A stretch of 46,828 nt of DNA from Mycoplasmatota bacterium (GTDB lineage: Bacteria > Bacillota_I > Bacilli_A > RF39 > UBA660). The notes beneath the pieces were generated by a model. The model saw only the letters and a program-made list of their open reading frames with translations. It was not told where the DNA came from and searched no databases. How positions within the stretch are numbered: position 1 is the stretch's first letter; every line of letters starts with the position of its first letter. Positions 1 to 8,395 of the stretch are shown piece after piece. The position numbers were made by a program, and so were the translations under genes. Location: positions 1-46,828 of the forward strand of contig JALERC010000041.1 in NCBI GenBank assembly GCA_022763805.1. The letters run 5' to 3'.

Positions 1-1
1 T

Positions 2-103
2 TTAAATTATAAAACTCCTCTAGAAGCTGTTCTAGAAGAGTTTAATGATAAATCCATTATTAATAAAATTTATAAATTACAAGAAGTTGTGAATACTATT
101 TAA
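2..103 (+). mobile_element. IS30-family transposase, C-terminal end only
   Basis: An open frame runs in from the left edge and stops at 101-103. Its 33 residues begin LNYKTPLEAVLEEF, which resembles the C-terminal end of the integrase catalytic region of IS30-family transposases (LNxKTPxE). Most of the gene lies outside the window, so whether it is intact cannot be judged. The bases just after the stop (about 110-135, containing GTTGCACTTGAC) may include the right end of the element, but no partner inverted repeat is visible. The family call rests on one short motif. Confidence 0.6.
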
Positions 104-205
104 TTATTCATTTGTTGCACTTGACTTTTTAATTAATAAAAATCTTTATATTTAAATAATATTATATTATTACATTTAGCATATGATCTCTATCGTTAGA
201 GTAAA

Positions 206-643
206 TTATTTAATTCTTTTTTTGACATTATTATTTACCTTACAATATTTATCAATGTCAAAATGATTATTAACGATATCTTGTTTATTATTATCATAAA
301 CTATAATTAATTCAAATTTAGATAATGCATCACTATAATATTTTAAATTATTATATTGAGACTCTGAAATATATTCTGGAATATATAAAAATGCTCTGTA
401 TATATCTCCACCTTTAGTCTCATTTAAAAATAATATATTATTAGAATTTGCAATAATCATAGTATATAATTTTTTTTCACGTGAGTGAATTTTCTTTTTA
501 AAAAAACCTTTATTAATTTTTTCATTATATAAATACTCTAATGCTTCACAATGATCTCTAAACTTGTAATCACTATTTTGAAAAGCATAAAATATATCTT
601 TTTCTGTTATAACAAACGCAAACATTTCATCTAAATATTTCAT
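206..643 (-). CDS. Uncharacterised small protein, paralogue of the upstream gene
   Basis: A 145-residue protein with no signal peptide or membrane segment, so probably cytosolic. I do not recognise the family. A hydrophobic strand near the start (FAFVITE) and a central stretch (YIPEYISESQYNNLKYYSDALSKFELIIVYDN) align in spacing and character with FVIVGDN and FVPDYMTEKQKKSLQEELSKLSGLSIKV of the upstream neighbour, so the two look like diverged duplicates of one fold. The start codon overlaps the neighbour's TGA stop in an ATGA arrangement, implying translational coupling. The C-terminus is basic (NNNVKKRIK). Function unknown. Confidence 0.7.
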   Translation of the reverse strand: MKYLDEMFAFVITEKDIFYAFQNSDYKFRDHCEALEYLYNEKINKGFFKKKIHSREKKLYTMIIANSNNILFLNETKGGDIYRAFLYIPEYISESQYNNLKYYSDALSKFELIIVYDNNKQDIVNNHFDIDKYCKVNNNVKKRIK

Positions 644-1041
644 TTTCTAATACTTCCTTCTATATTAAATTCATTTATATCAATAAATGGTTGTAAATTA
701 ATAGATACTTTAATACTTAAACCACTTAATTTAGAAAGTTCTTCTTGTAATGATTTTTTTTGTTTTTCTGTCATATAGTCAGGTACAAAAAGTAAACCTT
801 CATTATATACATTAACAAATACAACATGTCCATTTAAAACTACCATTTCTACAAATGAATTAATAGATTTAAAAGGTCTAAATAAAGTAATATAATAATC
901 CTTACATTTAAAGTAATCGTAAGAACTAAATAATGCATCAATATGTTGTTTTTCTCCATCATCATAATATCTATAGCATTCACCATCATTTTCATTATAA
1001 TTATCACCAACTATAACAAAAGTAAGTAACTTCTTTTCCAT
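640..1041 (-). CDS. Uncharacterised small protein, first gene of a paralogous pair
   Basis: A 133-residue soluble protein of unknown function. I chose the ATG at 1041. An in-frame GTG at 1053 would add four residues, but it sits inside the run of seven G that is the only candidate ribosome binding site. The body has two strand-helix units similar to the downstream protein, with LLFVPDYMTEKQKKSLQEEL as the best shared block. It is transcribed from a near-consensus promoter at 1063-1091, divergent from enolase, and is followed by its paralogue with a 4-base overlap. The stop is TGA. Confidence 0.7.
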   Translation of the reverse strand: MEKKLLTFVIVGDNYNENDGECYRYYDDGEKQHIDALFSSYDYFKCKDYYITLFRPFKSINSFVEMVVLNGHVVFVNVYNEGLLFVPDYMTEKQKKSLQEELSKLSGLSIKVSINLQPFIDINEFNIEGSIRK

Positions 1042-1044
1042 ATA

Positions 1045-1051
1045 CCCCCCC
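1045..1051 (-). promoter_or_regulatory. Seven-G run at the ribosome binding site
   Basis: On the minus strand seven consecutive G residues lie three bases before the ATG at 1041. In a genome this AT-rich such a run is rare, and it occupies the Shine-Dalgarno position. It can serve as the ribosome binding site. A change in its length would alter spacing, and would change the frame relative to the alternative GTG at 1053. Confidence 0.5.
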
Positions 1052-1062
1052 ACAGTATTGTT

Positions 1063-1091
1063 ATAATAAATTAATTGTTATATTTTGTCAA
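1063..1091 (-). promoter_or_regulatory. Near-consensus sigma-A promoter for the minus-strand paralogue pair
   Basis: On the minus strand, -35 TTGACA (1086-1091), a 17-base spacer and -10 TATTAT (1063-1068). The predicted start point is near 1056, giving a leader of about 15 bases that contains the G run. The -35 box is an exact consensus match, so the pair may be strongly expressed unless repressed. Confidence 0.7.
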
Positions 1092-1122
1092 ATTAGTACA
1101 TAATATAATGGTGATAAATAAA

Positions 1123-2328
1123 ATGAAAATAAAAGATATAGTTGCACGAGAAATTCTAGATTCAAGAGGAAATCCTACAGTTGAAGTTGATACAATATTA
1201 GAATCTAATGTTATAGGAAGATATTCTGTACCTAGTGGGGCATCAACAGGTAGTAAGGAAGCACTTGAATTAAGGGATTTATCTAATAGATTTAATAAAA
1301 TGGGTGTTTCATCAGTAGTAGATAAAATTAATAATGAATTAAAATATGAAATAATAGGAGAAAACGTTTTTAATCAAAAGAAAATTGATAAAATATTAAT
1401 TAACAAAGATGGTACAAAAAATAAAAGCAAATATGGTGCTAATGCAATACTCGGAATATCATTATCAGTATTAACTGCAGCAGCAAACGAAAAAAAAATA
1501 CCAATATATAAATATGTAGGAAATGGAAGAATTCTACCAAGAATAATGGTAAATATTATAAATGGAGGAAGGCATGCGGATAATAATTTGGATTTTCAAG
1601 AATTTATGATTATTCCTATAAATAAAAGTATTAAAGAACAAATCCAAATGTCGGCAGAAGTTTTTCATACATTAAAAAAAATATTAAAAGAAAAAGGATT
1701 ATCAACTAATGTTGGTGATGAGGGCGGTTTTGCTCCTAAATTAGGTAGTATTGAAGAAGCTCTTGATTTAATTATATATGCTATAAAAAAAGCAAATTAT
1801 AAGCCGAGAAAAGACTTTTATATAGCAATAGATGCTGCTGCTACAGAATTTTATAATGGTAAAAAATATATTATTAATGGTATTTCATACACAAATAGGG
1901 AATTAAAAGATTATTATTTAAAACTAATTAATACTTATCCAATAATATCAATAGAAGATCCATTTGCAGAGAATGATACTCGTGGATTTAATATGTTAAT
2001 GGAAAGTACTGATATACAAATTGTAGGTGATGATTTGTTTGTAACCAACAAAGAAATTTTGAAAAAGAAACATAAATACGCTAATACTATTTTAATAAAA
2101 CCAAATCAAATAGGAACATACACAGAAATGCTTGAAACAATAAAATATGCTAAAAGTAAAAATATGAAAACAATAATATCACATAGAAGTGGTGAAACAG
2201 AAAATACAATTATAGCTGATTTATCTGTAGGACTAAATTTAGGGCAAATTAAATGTGGTTCTATGTCTAGAGTAGATAGAACAGCAAAATATAACCAGTT
2301 AATTAGAATAGAAGAAAATGAAAGATAA
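1123..2328 (+). CDS. eno: Enolase, short and somewhat divergent
   Basis: Converts 2-phosphoglycerate to phosphoenolpyruvate in glycolysis. It has 401 residues, about 30 fewer than usual. The active site is complete: SGASTG near 38-43, HADNNLDFQEF near 151-161, GDEGGFAP with the catalytic Glu near 200, metal ligands Asp237, Glu278 (SIEDP) and Asp303/304 (GDDLF), catalytic Lys326 (LIKPNQIGT), SHRSGE near 353-358 and GQIK near 374-377. The SIEDPF and IKPNQ variants depart from the usual SIEDG and IKxNQ. I start at ATG 1123 because GGTGAT (1110-1115) lies seven bases upstream. Longer frames beginning TTG or ATG at 1075 and 1108 lack a site. It stands alone, not beside other glycolytic genes. Confidence 0.93.
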   Translation: MKIKDIVAREILDSRGNPTVEVDTILESNVIGRYSVPSGASTGSKEALELRDLSNRFNKMGVSSVVDKINNELKYEIIGENVFNQKKIDKILINKDGTKNKSKYGANAILGISLSVLTAAANEKKIPIYKYVGNGRILPRIMVNIINGGRHADNNLDFQEFMIIPINKSIKEQIQMSAEVFHTLKKILKEKGLSTNVGDEGGFAPKLGSIEEALDLIIYAIKKANYKPRKDFYIAIDAAATEFYNGKKYIINGISYTNRELKDYYLKLINTYPIISIEDPFAENDTRGFNMLMESTDIQIVGDDLFVTNKEILKKKHKYANTILIKPNQIGTYTEMLETIKYAKSKNMKTIISHRSGETENTIIADLSVGLNLGQIKCGSMSRVDRTAKYNQLIRIEENER

Positions 2329-2348
2329 ATTATTTCTTTCTTTTTTTT
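2320..2348 (+). terminator. Weak intrinsic terminator after enolase
   Basis: GAAAGA (2320-2325) pairs with TCTTTC (2335-2340) and is followed by eight T. The stem is short and the left arm overlaps the end of the gene. Confidence 0.5.
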
Positions 2349-2352
2349 ATTA

Positions 2353-2361
2353 TGTTATAAT
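2353..2361 (+). promoter_or_regulatory. Extended -10 promoter of ftsK
   Basis: TGTTATAAT, an extended -10 element (TG-n-TATAAT, -10 at 2356-2361), 26 bases before the ATG at 2388. No good -35 is visible, as is common for extended -10 promoters. Confidence 0.55.
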
Positions 2362-2387
2362 AAATATGTTGAAAGTAGAGTGAAATA

Positions 2388-4589
2388 ATGGCTAAAAAAA
2401 AGAAAAGAAAAGAAGAAGTGAAAACTAATAATTATATTGAATTATACGGTATTTTATTAATAGTTATAGCTATTATAGGTACATGTAAATTTGGAATAGT
2501 TGGTAAATATTTAACAGGATTTGCCGCATTCTTATTTGGAGAAATTTATATAGTATTATTTGCAATTTTATTTGCTATAGGACTATATATAATGATGAAA
2601 AGAGAAAAACCAAATTTTTTAACTAGTAAATTAATAGGTTTATATATAATACTTGCTGCAGTATTAGTTCTTATTCATTTTCCATATGATTCATATAATG
2701 GATTTGAAATTGTAGAAAAAACATTTGGTAATCTATGTAATTATATTAAAGATCCTAAGACAAATTTATTCGGTGGAGGAATGACAGGAGCATTGTTATT
2801 TACATTATTAACAGTTCTTTTAGATAAACAAGGAACACTTGTTATTTCATGGTTTTTAATTATTTCAGGACTTACATTATTTACTGGAAAATCTATTTAT
2901 GATGTTATTAAATGGCTTCAAAATAAGGCAAATAACGCTAAAGAAAAACTATCTGTAAAAGATAAAGTAGCAATATCTAAAGTAGAAGATGATTATGAAA
3001 ATGATCAAAATGTTCTTACAATTACAAGTTTAGATGAACTTGATAAAATTAAAGAACCTGTAAAAACAGAGGAAGTAAAAGTTGAAACCCCTCCAGTAGT
3101 ACAAACAGAAGATGAAACTTATGAAGAAAAAATTTATTTTAAGCCACCAATTACACTATTAAATAAACCTGCTAAAAACAATAACAAAGAAAATGAAACT
3201 GCAATTGAACAAAATATTCCTATTATTCAAACAGTGCTTGGAGATTTTGGTATTATAGGTAAAGTTGTTGCCGCTCATGTAGGACCATCAGTAACTCAAT
3301 ATGAACTTGAGATTAAACATGGTACTAAAGTAAGTAAAGTTACAGGTGTTAATAAAGAACTTGCATTAGCATTAGCAGCTAAAGATGTGCGTATTCAGGC
3401 ACCAATTCCAGGTAAAAGTACTATTGGTATTGAATTACCTAATAAGAAAAATTCAATGGTTAGTGTAAGGGAAATATTAGAAAGAATGCCAAGCAGTCTA
3501 GATAATTCAAAATTAGCTGTAACACTTGGAAAAGATATCATGGGAAATCCACAATATTGTGAAATAAATAAGACACCACACTTATTAGTGGCTGGTTCTA
3601 CTGGTAGTGGTAAATCAGTATGTATTAACTCATTTATAGTATCAATATTAATGCGTTCTAAACCGGATGAAGTAAAACTAATTTTAGTTGATCCTAAAAA
3701 GGTTGAATTATCAATGTATAATGGAGTACCACACTTACTTGCACCAGTTGTAACAGATCCTCAAAAAGCAAACATTGCTCTTAAAAAAATGGTTGTTGAA
3801 ATGGAAAGAAGATATGATGAATTTGAAAAGTCTGGTACAAAAAATATAGCTGGATATAATGCATATGTAGACAAAAAGAATGAAAATTTACCTGAATCTG
3901 AACATTTGAAAAAGATGCCTTATATAGTAATAATAATCGATGAATTAGCAGATCTAATGTTAGTAGCTGCAAAAGAAGTACAAGATTCTATTATGCGTAT
4001 TACACAAATGGCACGTGCAGCTGGAATGCATTTAATTGTTGCAACACAAAGACCATCTACAGATGTAATTACAGGAGTTGTAAAAGCAAATATCCCATCA
4101 CGTATAGCATTTGCTGTATCATCAGGAATAGATTCGAGAACTATTCTTGATAGTCAGGGTGCTGAAAAACTATTAGGAAAAGGAGATATGTTATTTTTAC
4201 CACAAGGAGAAAATACTCCAATTCGTATTCAAGGTACTTTTATTTCAGATGAAGAAATTAAAACAGTAGTTGATTATACAATTAAACAACAAAAAGCTCA
4301 CTATGATGAGACTTTAACAATGAGTGATGAAGAATTAGGTGCTACTACAATGACTGATGATGATGGAAATAGTTATGATGGTAGTGATGACCCATATTAT
4401 GATAAAGTAAAAGAATTTGCTATAATAAATGGTAAAATTTCCACATCACTAGTTCAAAGAAGATTTAAAATAGGTTACAATAGAGCTGCAAATATTATTG
4501 ACAAATTATTTGAACGTGGAATAATAGGACCTCAAAATGGTTCTAAACCTCGTGAAGTATTAGTAAAATTAGAAGAAAAAAATGAGTAA
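2388..4589 (+). CDS. ftsK: FtsK/SpoIIIE-family DNA translocase
   Basis: Septum-located motor that pumps chromosomal DNA during division. The 733 residues begin with a basic tail, then about four membrane segments (roughly 18-190), an acidic and Lys-rich linker (to about 265), the alpha-beta motor with Walker A GSTGSGKS near 403 and Walker B IIIIDELADL near 515, and a C-terminal winged-helix gamma domain (about 662-733, ending QRRFKIGYNRA and FERGIIGPQNG), which in this family reads chromosome polarity. The linker is short, so it resembles SpoIIIE/SftA size more than E. coli FtsK. Two envelope genes follow on the same strand after 12 and 13 bases. Confidence 0.95.
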   Translation: MAKKKKRKEEVKTNNYIELYGILLIVIAIIGTCKFGIVGKYLTGFAAFLFGEIYIVLFAILFAIGLYIMMKREKPNFLTSKLIGLYIILAAVLVLIHFPYDSYNGFEIVEKTFGNLCNYIKDPKTNLFGGGMTGALLFTLLTVLLDKQGTLVISWFLIISGLTLFTGKSIYDVIKWLQNKANNAKEKLSVKDKVAISKVEDDYENDQNVLTITSLDELDKIKEPVKTEEVKVETPPVVQTEDETYEEKIYFKPPITLLNKPAKNNNKENETAIEQNIPIIQTVLGDFGIIGKVVAAHVGPSVTQYELEIKHGTKVSKVTGVNKELALALAAKDVRIQAPIPGKSTIGIELPNKKNSMVSVREILERMPSSLDNSKLAVTLGKDIMGNPQYCEINKTPHLLVAGSTGSGKSVCINSFIVSILMRSKPDEVKLILVDPKKVELSMYNGVPHLLAPVVTDPQKANIALKKMVVEMERRYDEFEKSGTKNIAGYNAYVDKKNENLPESEHLKKMPYIVIIIDELADLMLVAAKEVQDSIMRITQMARAAGMHLIVATQRPSTDVITGVVKANIPSRIAFAVSSGIDSRTILDSQGAEKLLGKGDMLFLPQGENTPIRIQGTFISDEEIKTVVDYTIKQQKAHYDETLTMSDEELGATTMTDDDGNSYDGSDDPYYDKVKEFAIINGKISTSLVQRRFKIGYNRAANIIDKLFERGIIGPQNGSKPREVLVKLEEKNE

Positions 4590-4601
4590 GGAAGTGATTG
4601 A

Positions 4602-5744
4602 ATGCTATTAGCTGTATGTACTGATCCTAATTTATTACAAGTAGTATTAATTGCTAAAAAGATAATTCAAATTTTAGAAATTGTTGGTCCACTTGGTGTA
4701 GTATTATACGCAAGTATTGATGTAGTTAAAGCTGTCACAAGTAAAGACCAATCTTCTATAAAAAAGCAACTTGATATGATACCTAAAAGATTACTTGCTA
4801 TGGCTATATTATTCTTTGTTCCAATGCTTGTTGATATTACCATGTCAATTGTAGATAATGAATTTGAATATTCAGCATGTTTCAAAAATGCTACGCAAGA
4901 CAATATTGAATCTTTATTTGTAGATATGGCAAATGAAAAAATTGCAGAAGTAAGAACAGTTATGTCTGATCCTGATTGGTTAAGTCATAATGCTTTATAT
5001 GCCTTAGAAGATGCAAAAGGAGCTATAAATAAAATTGTTGATGAACAAACAAGAGCAACTTATGAAAGTATTATACTTGAATTACAACAAAAAATTGATG
5101 CAAGAAAAAAAGAAGAAGATGCAAATAGCCTAGAAGGACCATTAGTAAATTTAAGAGAAAACGCATATGCTGCTCCTGACGCGGGATTTAAGTTTGACAA
5201 TAATCAACCAGGTGATCCTGGTACTGGTGGAGGGGAATTGCCTTATATTAGTCAATGTGATCCACAATGGACTGGTTCAACATATTATGGAGAAACATAT
5301 TGTAGTTCTGCATGTGGAGCAACATCTCTAGCAATGGTTCTTTCAGGATTATCTGGTAAAACTGTTACTCCTATTGATGTATATAATAGAATGATCGCAT
5401 TAGGTATCCCTGCTACATTTGTTAGTCATGATGCATTTACAAATACTGCTCTTTTAGGAACATGGGGAGTAAAAGGAACACCTATACCTACTGGTAGTAA
5501 TAAAAGTGCTACTAAAGAAGGCTTTGATAGTGCTTTAGGTGCTAATAAACCAATTATTGCAAATATACCAGGACACTATGTTGTAATAGACCATATGAAA
5601 GATGGGAAATATCATGTCCTAGATCCTGGAAGAAGTCAATTTAATAAATATTATACTTGGGATGAATTATGGGAAGATATAATCGTAAATTATATTGGTA
5701 GAGATTATTCAAGATATACATATTTCTATTATGAAAGAGTATAA
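4602..5744 (+). CDS. Membrane protein: VirB2/TrbC-like N-terminus fused to a C39-type cysteine peptidase domain
   Basis: 380 residues. The N-terminus has two hydrophobic segments (about 23-41 and 63-83), a layout like small VirB2/TrbC pilin-type proteins. A charged helical region (about 110-175) and a Gly/Pro linker (about 200-212) follow. The C-terminal 165 residues look like a peptidase_C39_2 papain-fold domain: SQCDPQW, then CSSACGATSLAMVL with candidate nucleophile Cys238, GHYVVID with His325, and LDPG with Asp341. I infer an anchored enzyme acting outside the membrane on peptide or peptidoglycan substrates. The substrate is unknown. It lies 12 bases after ftsK and 13 before a lipoprotein, probably one operon. 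Domain calls are by motif only. Confidence 0.7.
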   Translation: MLLAVCTDPNLLQVVLIAKKIIQILEIVGPLGVVLYASIDVVKAVTSKDQSSIKKQLDMIPKRLLAMAILFFVPMLVDITMSIVDNEFEYSACFKNATQDNIESLFVDMANEKIAEVRTVMSDPDWLSHNALYALEDAKGAINKIVDEQTRATYESIILELQQKIDARKKEEDANSLEGPLVNLRENAYAAPDAGFKFDNNQPGDPGTGGGELPYISQCDPQWTGSTYYGETYCSSACGATSLAMVLSGLSGKTVTPIDVYNRMIALGIPATFVSHDAFTNTALLGTWGVKGTPIPTGSNKSATKEGFDSALGANKPIIANIPGHYVVIDHMKDGKYHVLDPGRSQFNKYYTWDELWEDIIVNYIGRDYSRYTYFYYERV

Positions 5745-5757
5745 AAAGAGGTGAATT

Positions 5758-6405
5758 ATGAAAAAATTCATATTATTATTAATAATGACATTTTTATTTA
5801 CAGGATGTAATTGTAATTATACACTTAAAATAGATGATAAAGTCAGTGAAGAAATCGAGGTAGTCGTTCCAAATAGTATAAGTGACACAAAAAAGAATCA
5901 AGTAGATAATATATTAAAAGATTTAAATCCTATTATTGATGATTATGAACATAAATATAAATATAGTGTAAATAAAAAATTTGAAGGTAATAGTACAATC
6001 TATAATCTAGATACAGAATATGATAATTATAAAGATTCAACTTTATTAGCACAATGTTTTGAACATGCAGTATTTGAAGAAAATGATGATTATATAATTA
6101 TTAATGCCAGTGGTAAATTTGGATGTTTATATGATAATGATGAAATAAAAATAAATATTAAAACTGATAAATATGTTTCTTCTAATAATGCCAATTTAGT
6201 TAATAAGAATACTTATACATGGAAAATTGATAGATCAAATAGGGATGATGTAAGTATTAAAGCTACTATTATGAAAAATATGGCTGATAAAGAAGTTGAG
6301 CCAAAAGTTATTTTTAAAAATGTATTTAAAGCAATTATGGTTTTCTTACTAATTTGTGGTGGAATATATTTATATTTGCAAATTGAAAAAGGTAATAAAA
6401 TATAA
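5758..6405 (+). CDS. Lipoprotein with an additional C-terminal membrane helix
   Basis: 215 residues. The N-terminus MKKFILLLIMTFLFTGC is a lipoprotein signal peptide with lipobox FTGC, so Cys17 should be lipidated. The middle is a polar, strand-rich extracytoplasmic domain that I do not recognise. A second hydrophobic helix (about 190-207, IMVFLLICGGIYLYL) precedes a short basic tail, so the protein may be tethered at both ends. It is the last gene of the ftsK group, 13 bases after the C39-type protein, and a strong terminator follows. Function unknown. Confidence 0.7.
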   Translation: MKKFILLLIMTFLFTGCNCNYTLKIDDKVSEEIEVVVPNSISDTKKNQVDNILKDLNPIIDDYEHKYKYSVNKKFEGNSTIYNLDTEYDNYKDSTLLAQCFEHAVFEENDDYIIINASGKFGCLYDNDEIKINIKTDKYVSSNNANLVNKNTYTWKIDRSNRDDVSIKATIMKNMADKEVEPKVIFKNVFKAIMVFLLICGGIYLYLQIEKGNKI

Positions 6406-6407
6406 GA

Positions 6408-6440
6408 AAAATCCTTAAAAAATAAGGATTTTCTTTTTGT
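6408..6440 (+). terminator. Intrinsic terminator
   Basis: A ten-base stem, AAAATCCTTA (6408-6417) with TAAGGATTTT (6423-6432), a five-base loop and a following T-rich tract. It ends the ftsK group before parE. Confidence 0.8.
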
Positions 6441-6454
6441 TTATTGATTTTTTA

Positions 6455-6463
6455 TGATATAAT
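6455..6463 (+). promoter_or_regulatory. Extended -10 promoter of the parE operon
   Basis: TGATATAAT, with the -10 at 6458-6463. The predicted start point near 6470 coincides with the first base of the GGTGAT ribosome binding site, so the leader would be only about ten bases. Confidence 0.6.
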
Positions 6464-6479
6464 TAGGTAGGTGATTAAG

Positions 6480-8387
6480 ATGGCAAAATATGATGAAAGC
6501 TCAATTAAAATATTAGAAGGTCTAGAAGCAGTAAGAAAAAGACCAGGTATGTATATTGGGTCAACAGATAAAAGAGGATTACATCATCTTGTATGGGAAA
6601 TCGTTGATAATTCAATAGATGAAGCTATCAATGGTTACGGTAAAAAAATTAAGATAATTATTCATAAAGATGGTTCTATAAGTGTTAGCGATGAAGGTAG
6701 AGGTGTACCAGTTGGTATGCATGCTAGTGGAATGTCTACACCTGAAGTAATTTATACTGTGCTTCATGCTGGTGGAAAATTTGAATCTGGAGGCTATAAA
6801 GTATCAGGAGGACTTCATGGAGTAGGTGGTTCTGTTGTTAATGCTTTATCTGAATGGATGGAAGTAAATATAAAAAGAGATGGATATGAACATTATATTC
6901 GTTTCGAAAAAGGTGGACATACTGTTATTCCTTTAAAGAAAATAGATAAAACTAGTAAAACAGGTACAACAGTAACATTTAAACCTGATCCAGAAATGTT
7001 TAGTGTTACTAATTTTAGTTATTCAACTATAACAGAAAGAATGCAAGAATGTGCTTTTTTACTAAAAGAATTAACAATTGATGTTGTTGACGAAATAGAA
7101 AATAGAAGTGAATCATTCCATTATGATAATGGTATTAGTTCATTTGTTGAATATTTAAATGATGATAAAAAAGCAATACATAATGTCGTAACATTTGAAG
7201 GTATGAAAAATAAAATAAATGTTGAAACATCTTTTCAATATACAGAATCATATTCTGAAAATATAATATCATTTGTAAATAATGTTAAAACAAATGATGG
7301 TGGAACACATGAAGTAGGATTTAAAACTGCAATAACAAGAGTATTTAATGACTATGCACGAAGTAATGGTTATTTAAAAGCAAAAGATAAAAATTTAGAA
7401 GGTCCTGATACAAGAGAAGGATTGACGGCCATTATTTCATTACAAATTCCTGAAGATTTATTACAATTTGAAGGACAAACAAAAGGAAAACTTGGAACTC
7501 CTCAAGCAAGAAATGTAGTTGATGCTATTGTAAGTGAACAATTACAATTTTATCTTGAAGAAAACAAAGCAATTGCACAACAAATCATTGAAAAAATGGT
7601 TAAAAGTAAAAATGTAAGAGAGGCAGCTAGAAAAGCTAGAGATGAGGCTAGACAAGGTAAGGATAAAAATAAAAAAGAAAGAGCTTTATCAGGAAAATTA
7701 GCACCAGCTCAAACTAAAAATCCTAAAAAAAATGAATTATATTTAGTAGAAGGGGATTCTGCTGGTGGTTCTGCTAAAGGTGGTAGAGATAGAAAATTTC
7801 AAGCAATTCTTCCTTTACGTGGTAAAGTAGTTAATACTGAAAAGGCTAGAATGGAAGATATATTAAAAAATGAAGAAATTAATACTATGATTCATGCTAT
7901 AGGTGCAGGAATTGGTTCTGATTTTACTATTGAAGATTCTAATTATGATAAAGTAATTATTATGACCGATGCTGATGATGATGGAGCACATATTCAAATA
8001 TTATTAATTACATTCTTCTATAGATATATGAAACCATTAATTGAAAATGGTAGACTATATATTGCTCTTCCTCCACTTTATAAAATTGATTATGGAAAAA
8101 AACATTTTTATGCATGGGAAGATAGCGAACTAGAAAAAATCAAAAAAGAAAATTCTGGTAAACCTACTATTTCAAGATATAAAGGACTTGGTGAAATGAA
8201 TGCCGAACAACTATGGGAAACAACAATGAATCCAGAAACAAGAAGTTTAATTCGTGTTAATATACAAGATGTTGCTTTAGCAGAAAAACGTGTTAGTGTT
8301 CTTATGGGTGATAAAGTAGAACCTAGAAAAGAATGGATTGAAGAAAATGTTGAATTCTCTCTAGAAGATAATTATAAAATTCAATAG
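6480..8387 (+). CDS. parE: DNA topoisomerase IV subunit B
   Basis: ATPase subunit that works with ParC to decatenate daughter chromosomes. 635 residues. The GHKL ATPase shows EIVDNSIDEA, DEGRGVPVGMH and GGLHGVGGSVVNALS. The toprim domain shows EGDSAGGSAKGGRDR and MTDADDDGAH. RKFQAILPLRGKVVNTEK and YIGSTDKRGLHHL favour ParE over GyrB, and the partner is a clear ParC. I use ATG 6480, which is preceded by GGTGAT. The longer frame starts at a GTG inside that site. A lipid acyltransferase gene follows after 8 bases, before parC. Confidence 0.93.
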   Translation: MAKYDESSIKILEGLEAVRKRPGMYIGSTDKRGLHHLVWEIVDNSIDEAINGYGKKIKIIIHKDGSISVSDEGRGVPVGMHASGMSTPEVIYTVLHAGGKFESGGYKVSGGLHGVGGSVVNALSEWMEVNIKRDGYEHYIRFEKGGHTVIPLKKIDKTSKTGTTVTFKPDPEMFSVTNFSYSTITERMQECAFLLKELTIDVVDEIENRSESFHYDNGISSFVEYLNDDKKAIHNVVTFEGMKNKINVETSFQYTESYSENIISFVNNVKTNDGGTHEVGFKTAITRVFNDYARSNGYLKAKDKNLEGPDTREGLTAIISLQIPEDLLQFEGQTKGKLGTPQARNVVDAIVSEQLQFYLEENKAIAQQIIEKMVKSKNVREAARKARDEARQGKDKNKKERALSGKLAPAQTKNPKKNELYLVEGDSAGGSAKGGRDRKFQAILPLRGKVVNTEKARMEDILKNEEINTMIHAIGAGIGSDFTIEDSNYDKVIIMTDADDDGAHIQILLITFFYRYMKPLIENGRLYIALPPLYKIDYGKKHFYAWEDSELEKIKKENSGKPTISRYKGLGEMNAEQLWETTMNPETRSLIRVNIQDVALAEKRVSVLMGDKVEPRKEWIEENVEFSLEDNYKIQ

Positions 8388-8395
8388 GTGATTAT

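Noticed and set aside
640..642. Mycoplasma genetic code with TGA as tryptophan
   Set aside because: TGA ends genes at 640-642, 14658-14660 and 45449-45451, two of them in tight ATGA overlaps, and all conserved Trp positions use TGG.
206..1041. Toxin-antitoxin reading of the two small minus-strand genes
   Set aside because: The two proteins resemble each other instead of a toxin with a DNA-binding antitoxin, and no known toxin motif is present.
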